A stretch of 8,083 nucleotides of DNA from Acidimicrobiia bacterium (GTDB taxonomy: Bacteria > Actinomycetota > Acidimicrobiia > Acidimicrobiales > JACDCH01), in contig JACDCH010000308.1 in assembly GCA_013694495.1 (NCBI GenBank), positions 1 through 8,083 on the forward strand, read 5' to 3'. The notes beneath the pieces are model-generated. The model worked only from the letters and a program-made list of their open reading frames with translations, searched no databases and had not been told where the DNA came from. Positions 5,433 through 8,083 of the stretch are shown piece after piece (the stretch's first letter is position 1; every line of letters starts with the position of its first letter). The position numbers and the translations under genes are program-made.

Positions 5433-6320
5433 GTGAGCGATACGGCCGTTCCGCTGGCGACCAGCGTCCCGACGCGGGTGCTGGTGCTGGGAATGGCCCA
5501 TGCCGACGGGATCGTCGACGCGGCCGAGGTGTTCGGCGTCGCCGAGGCCTGCGGCCTGTCCGCCGATCAGGTGCGCTCGTGCCTGCGGCGGCTCGTGACC
5601 GAGGGCCTCTTCGAGCGCGACGGCACCGGCCGGGGCGCCACCTACGTCGCCACCGAAGAGGGGCACCGGGCGCTCACCGGCTACCTCGAGCGCACCCGAC
5701 TCGCCTACGCCCAGGACCACGCCGGTCGGGGCTGGGACCGCCAGTGGCACCTCGTCGCCTTCGCCGTACCGGAGTCGCAGCGGCCCGCCCGCGACGGCCT
5801 GCGCGACCACCTGCTCGCGTTGGGCGGCGCCGCCGTGCACAACGGCCTGTACGTGTCGCCCCACCGCTGGGAGGCGGACGTCACAGCCGAGGCCGAGCGC
5901 CTCGGGGTCGGGTCGTCGGTCGCCATCGCCGCCACCGAGCAGCTCAGCGTGGGCGGCGAGTCCGACCCGCGCGCCCTGGCCCGCCGGCTGTGGCCCGTCG
6001 ACGAGCTGGCCGAGCGCTACCGGCAGTTCGTCGACGCGCACGCCTACGTGCCCGACTTCCTCGACGGCCTGCTGAGCCGGCACGAGCGGATGACCGACGA
6101 CGTGTTCCTCTCGGGCGCCCTCACCGTCACCGTGCAGTTCCAGTCCGTCTTCAACGGCGACCCGCTGCTGCCACCCGAGCTCCTCCCCCGCCCCTGGCCC
6201 GGCCGGGCCGCCCGGGAGCTCCTGCTCCGGAGTCGGCGGACGGCGATGCGGCTCCGCACCACGGCGAACCGCCCGGCGCTGTTCCGCACGTACGACGAGC
6301 TCATCGAGTCGATCCCCTGA
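5433..6320 (+). CDS. PaaX-family transcriptional regulator
   Basis: The protein has 295 residues, normal for the family. An N-terminal winged helix-turn-helix (about 12-80) includes GLSADQVRSCLRRLVTEGLF and the wing RDGTGRGATYVATEEG. A central Cas2-like domain (about 100-185) includes WDRQWHLVAFAVPE and VHNGLYVSPHRWE. The C-terminal PaaX domain includes RRLWPVDELAERYRQFV (184-200) and DPLLPPELLPRPWPG (243-257), both diagnostic. Known PaaX proteins repress aromatic acid catabolism (phenylacetate and relatives) and are released by the acyl-CoA ligand. The ligand here cannot be told. The GTG at 5433 is preferred because the domain starts soon after and TAGCGT is seven bases upstream; a longer ATG/GTG reading to 5361 would run through the inverted repeat. 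The gene points toward the molybdenum hydroxylase downstream, a plausible target. Confidence 0.87.
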   Translation: MSDTAVPLATSVPTRVLVLGMAHADGIVDAAEVFGVAEACGLSADQVRSCLRRLVTEGLFERDGTGRGATYVATEEGHRALTGYLERTRLAYAQDHAGRGWDRQWHLVAFAVPESQRPARDGLRDHLLALGGAAVHNGLYVSPHRWEADVTAEAERLGVGSSVAIAATEQLSVGGESDPRALARRLWPVDELAERYRQFVDAHAYVPDFLDGLLSRHERMTDDVFLSGALTVTVQFQSVFNGDPLLPPELLPRPWPGRAARELLLRSRRTAMRLRTTANRPALFRTYDELIESIP

Positions 6321-6343
6321 ACCCCCATGAGGAGCCCCACGCC

Positions 6344-6412
6344 ATGATCGAAGCGGCGACGCGCGACTGCCACCGGTGCCACCGCAGCGGCGAGCTCCGG
6401 GACGGCCGGTAG
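6344..6412 (+). CDS. Possible 22-residue leader ORF before the molybdenum hydroxylase
   Basis: An ATG at 6344 follows GAGGAG (6329-6334) by nine bases and reads 22 codons to a TAG at 6410-6412. The peptide begins MIEAATRD and contains CHRCH followed by a charged tail. The stop codon directly abuts the ATG of the large subunit at 6413, an arrangement that would let ribosomes reinitiate there. The peptide matches no family I know and may not be a protein gene in its own right; its role, if any, is probably translational coupling. It could also be chance in a 92-base gap. Confidence 0.3.
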   Translation: MIEAATRDCHRCHRSGELRDGR

Positions 6413-8083
6413 ATGCCCGGCTCCATCCTCGGGAACGCAGTCGTCCGGGTCGAGGACCCCGAGCTGCTCGTGGGGGCCGGTGCCTTCGTCGGCGACCTGC
6501 CGGCCGACGGGCTGCTCCACGCCGCCTTCGTGCGCTCGTCGGTCGCGCACGGGCGCGTGCTCTCGGTCGACGTGAGCGACGCACGCACGCAGCCGGGCGT
6601 CGTCGGTGCATTCACCGCCGCCGACCTCGAGCTCCCGGCCTTCCACGGCCTCGCCGTCCTCAACGCCGACTGCGCCCGCCCGCCGCTGGCCACCGACAAG
6701 GTCCGCTTCGTGGGCGAGCCGGTGGCGGTGGTCGTGGCCGACAGCGCAGCGGCCGCGGTCGACGCGGCCGAGGCCGTCGTGGTCGACATCGAGCCGCTGC
6801 CGGCGGTGGTCGATCCCGAGGCCGCCCTCGCCGACGGCGCGCCGCTCCAGTTCGAGGAGCTGGGCACGAACCTGGCGGCCGGCCTCGGCGCCCGCGCCGA
6901 CGATGCCCTGGCCGGGGCCGACGTCGTCGTCCGGGGCCGCCTCGAGAACCAGCGGATCGCGGTGGCACCGCTCGAGTGCGACGCCGTGGCCGTGCACCCC
7001 GCGACCGACGGCACCGTCACGGCCTACGTCTCCACCCAGATGCCGCACCTGTGGCGCGACACGGTGACCCGGCTGTTCGAGCTCGACCCGGGCCAGCTCC
7101 GCGTCATCACGCCGCACGTCGGCGGCGCCTTCGGGGGCAAGGCCGGCGCGTCGGCCGAGCACCTCGTCGTGGTGGCCGTGGCCCGCCGCCTCGGCCGTCC
7201 CGTGCGCTGGGTGCAGTCGCGCTCCGAGAACCTCGTCGCCATGCACGGGCGGGGCCAGGTGCAGTACGGCGAGCTCGGCCTTCGCCGCGACGGCACCATC
7301 ACGGGGCTGCGCTGCCGGATCGCGGCCGACGCCGGCGCCTACGCCGGCTTCGGCGGCGCCCTCGCCCTCGGCCCCACGCGGAGCATGGCCCAGGGGCCGT
7401 ACCGCATCCCCACGATCTCCTATGCCGCCGCCGCGGCGATGACGAACACCGCCCCGGTCGGCGCCTTCCGGGGCGCGGGCCGGCCCGAGGCGACGGCGCT
7501 GCTCGAGCGCCTCGTCGACCTGGCCGCGTTCGAGCTCGACATCGACCCCGTCGAGCTCCGCCGCCGCAACCTCCTCGGCGCCGACCAGTTCCCCTTCCGC
7601 ACCGCGATGGGCACGACGTACGACTGCGGCGACTACCAGGCCGCCCTCGACGAGGTCGTTCGCCTCGCCGGTTACGACGAGCTCCGCCGCGACCAGGCCG
7701 AGCGGCGGTCCCGGGGCGATCACGTGCAGCTCGGCATCGGCGTGAGCACCTACGTCGAAGTCACGGCCGGCGGCGGTGGATCCGAATTCGGGGCGGTGGA
7801 GGTGCACACCGACGGCACGGCCACGATCCGGGTCGGGACCTCGGGCCACGGCCAGGGTCACGCCACGTCGTTCTCGATGATCGTCGCCGATCGGCTCGGC
7901 ATCCCGATGGAGGCCATCCGCTTCGTCCAGTCGGACACCGCCGTGGTCCCCCGGGGCGGCGGCACGGGCGGGTCGCGATCGCTCCAGATCGGCGGCAACG
8001 CCGTCGGGGCGGCGGCCGACGCCGTGCTCGTGCAGGCCCGGGAGCTGGCGGCGGCGCACCTCGAGGCGGCGCCGGCCGACATC
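6413..8083 (+). CDS. Xanthine dehydrogenase/CO dehydrogenase-family molybdopterin-binding large subunit (partial)
   Basis: The frame is open for 557 codons from the ATG at 6413 to the right edge; about 200 residues are missing compared with a usual ~770. The N-terminus, MPGSILGNAVVRVEDPELL then LLHAAFVRSSVAHGRV, is complete and typical. The a/b hammerhead domain spans about 18-125 and includes KVRFVGEPVAVVVA. The molybdopterin-binding domains follow, with GGAFGGK at 237-243, AFRGAGRPE at 351-359, SGHGQGHAT and GGGTGGSRS. AFRGAGR matches the form II loop rather than AYRCSFR of true CO dehydrogenase (form I), so CO oxidation is unlikely. The family hydroxylates aromatic or N-heterocyclic carbon or aldehydes using water. 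The catalytic Glu near the C-terminus is beyond the window. FAD and 2Fe-2S subunits are not in the window and would be expected next door. The PaaX-family neighbour suggests an aromatic substrate, which is inference. Confidence 0.9.
   Translation, partial: MPGSILGNAVVRVEDPELLVGAGAFVGDLPADGLLHAAFVRSSVAHGRVLSVDVSDARTQPGVVGAFTAADLELPAFHGLAVLNADCARPPLATDKVRFVGEPVAVVVADSAAAAVDAAEAVVVDIEPLPAVVDPEAALADGAPLQFEELGTNLAAGLGARADDALAGADVVVRGRLENQRIAVAPLECDAVAVHPATDGTVTAYVSTQMPHLWRDTVTRLFELDPGQLRVITPHVGGAFGGKAGASAEHLVVVAVARRLGRPVRWVQSRSENLVAMHGRGQVQYGELGLRRDGTITGLRCRIAADAGAYAGFGGALALGPTRSMAQGPYRIPTISYAAAAAMTNTAPVGAFRGAGRPEATALLERLVDLAAFELDIDPVELRRRNLLGADQFPFRTAMGTTYDCGDYQAALDEVVRLAGYDELRRDQAERRSRGDHVQLGIGVSTYVEVTAGGGGSEFGAVEVHTDGTATIRVGTSGHGQGHATSFSMIVADRLGIPMEAIRFVQSDTAVVPRGGGTGGSRSLQIGGNAVGAAADAVLVQARELAAAHLEAAPADI

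Noticed and set aside
5310..6611. 433-codon open frame on the minus strand
   Set aside because: Antisense shadow of the PaaX-family gene; the sense frame carries all diagnostic PaaX motifs.
6044..8059. 671-codon open frame on the minus strand
   Set aside because: It mirrors the G/C-biased third positions of the PaaX-family and molybdopterin genes, whose frames show clear domain motifs; the antisense product has shadow composition and no motif.
6413..8083. True carbon monoxide dehydrogenase large subunit (coxL form I)
   Set aside because: The active-site loop is AFRGAGR, not AYRCSFR, so CO dehydrogenase activity is not supported.

Overview
This is a GC-rich window whose coding regions show a strong G/C bias at third codon positions. 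The genes, the GTG starts and the TAnnnT-type -10 boxes suggest a high-GC actinobacterium. Acidimicrobiia or a related deep-branching class is my best guess from protein style alone, and I could not test it. No rRNA, tRNA, CRISPR array, transposase or phage gene is visible.

Layout, left to right. (1) Positions 1-658, minus strand: the N-terminal part of an AraC-type regulator with a cupin sensor domain, cut by the window edge before its DNA-binding domain. (2) Positions 659-745: a divergent intergenic region with two copies of CATGGAAACG exactly 21 bp apart, the spacing AraC-family proteins favour. (3) Positions 746-1264: a pyridoxamine 5'-phosphate oxidase-like flavin/deazaflavin split-barrel protein, the likely target of that regulator. 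(4) Positions 1355-3813: a two-gene assimilatory sulfate reduction operon, a siroheme/[4Fe-4S] sulfite (or nitrite) reductase followed by an APS-reductase-type cysH that overlaps it by one base. Its leader carries a long, spaced direct repeat. (5) Positions 3935-5349: a Thr-rich lipoprotein and a secreted PKD-like protein joined by an ATGA overlap. Both are unknown in function and part of the pair has less GC-biased codon use than the neighbours. (6) Positions 5350-5403: a perfect 15-bp inverted repeat with a smaller hairpin in its loop, lying between the secreted-protein gene and the next promoter. (7) Positions 5433-6320: a PaaX-family regulator, apparently leaderless. (8) Positions 6344-6412: a 22-codon possible leader ORF. 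(9) Positions 6413-8083: the molybdopterin-binding large subunit of a xanthine-dehydrogenase/CO-dehydrogenase-like hydroxylase, cut by the right edge.

How the genes fit together: Sir and CysH catalyse the last two reductions of sulfate assimilation (APS to sulfite to sulfide), in the same gene order as sirA-cysH of mycobacteria. PaaX-type regulators usually control catabolism of aromatic acids through CoA thioesters, so the adjacent molybdenum hydroxylase may be a catabolic enzyme under its control. The secreted pair looks like a separate cassette. I see no clearly new multi-gene system. The strongest unexplained signals are the regulatory repeats (687-717, 1287-1343, 5350-5403), the doubled cysteine signature in the sulfite reductase, and the uncharacterised lipoprotein/PKD-like pair.
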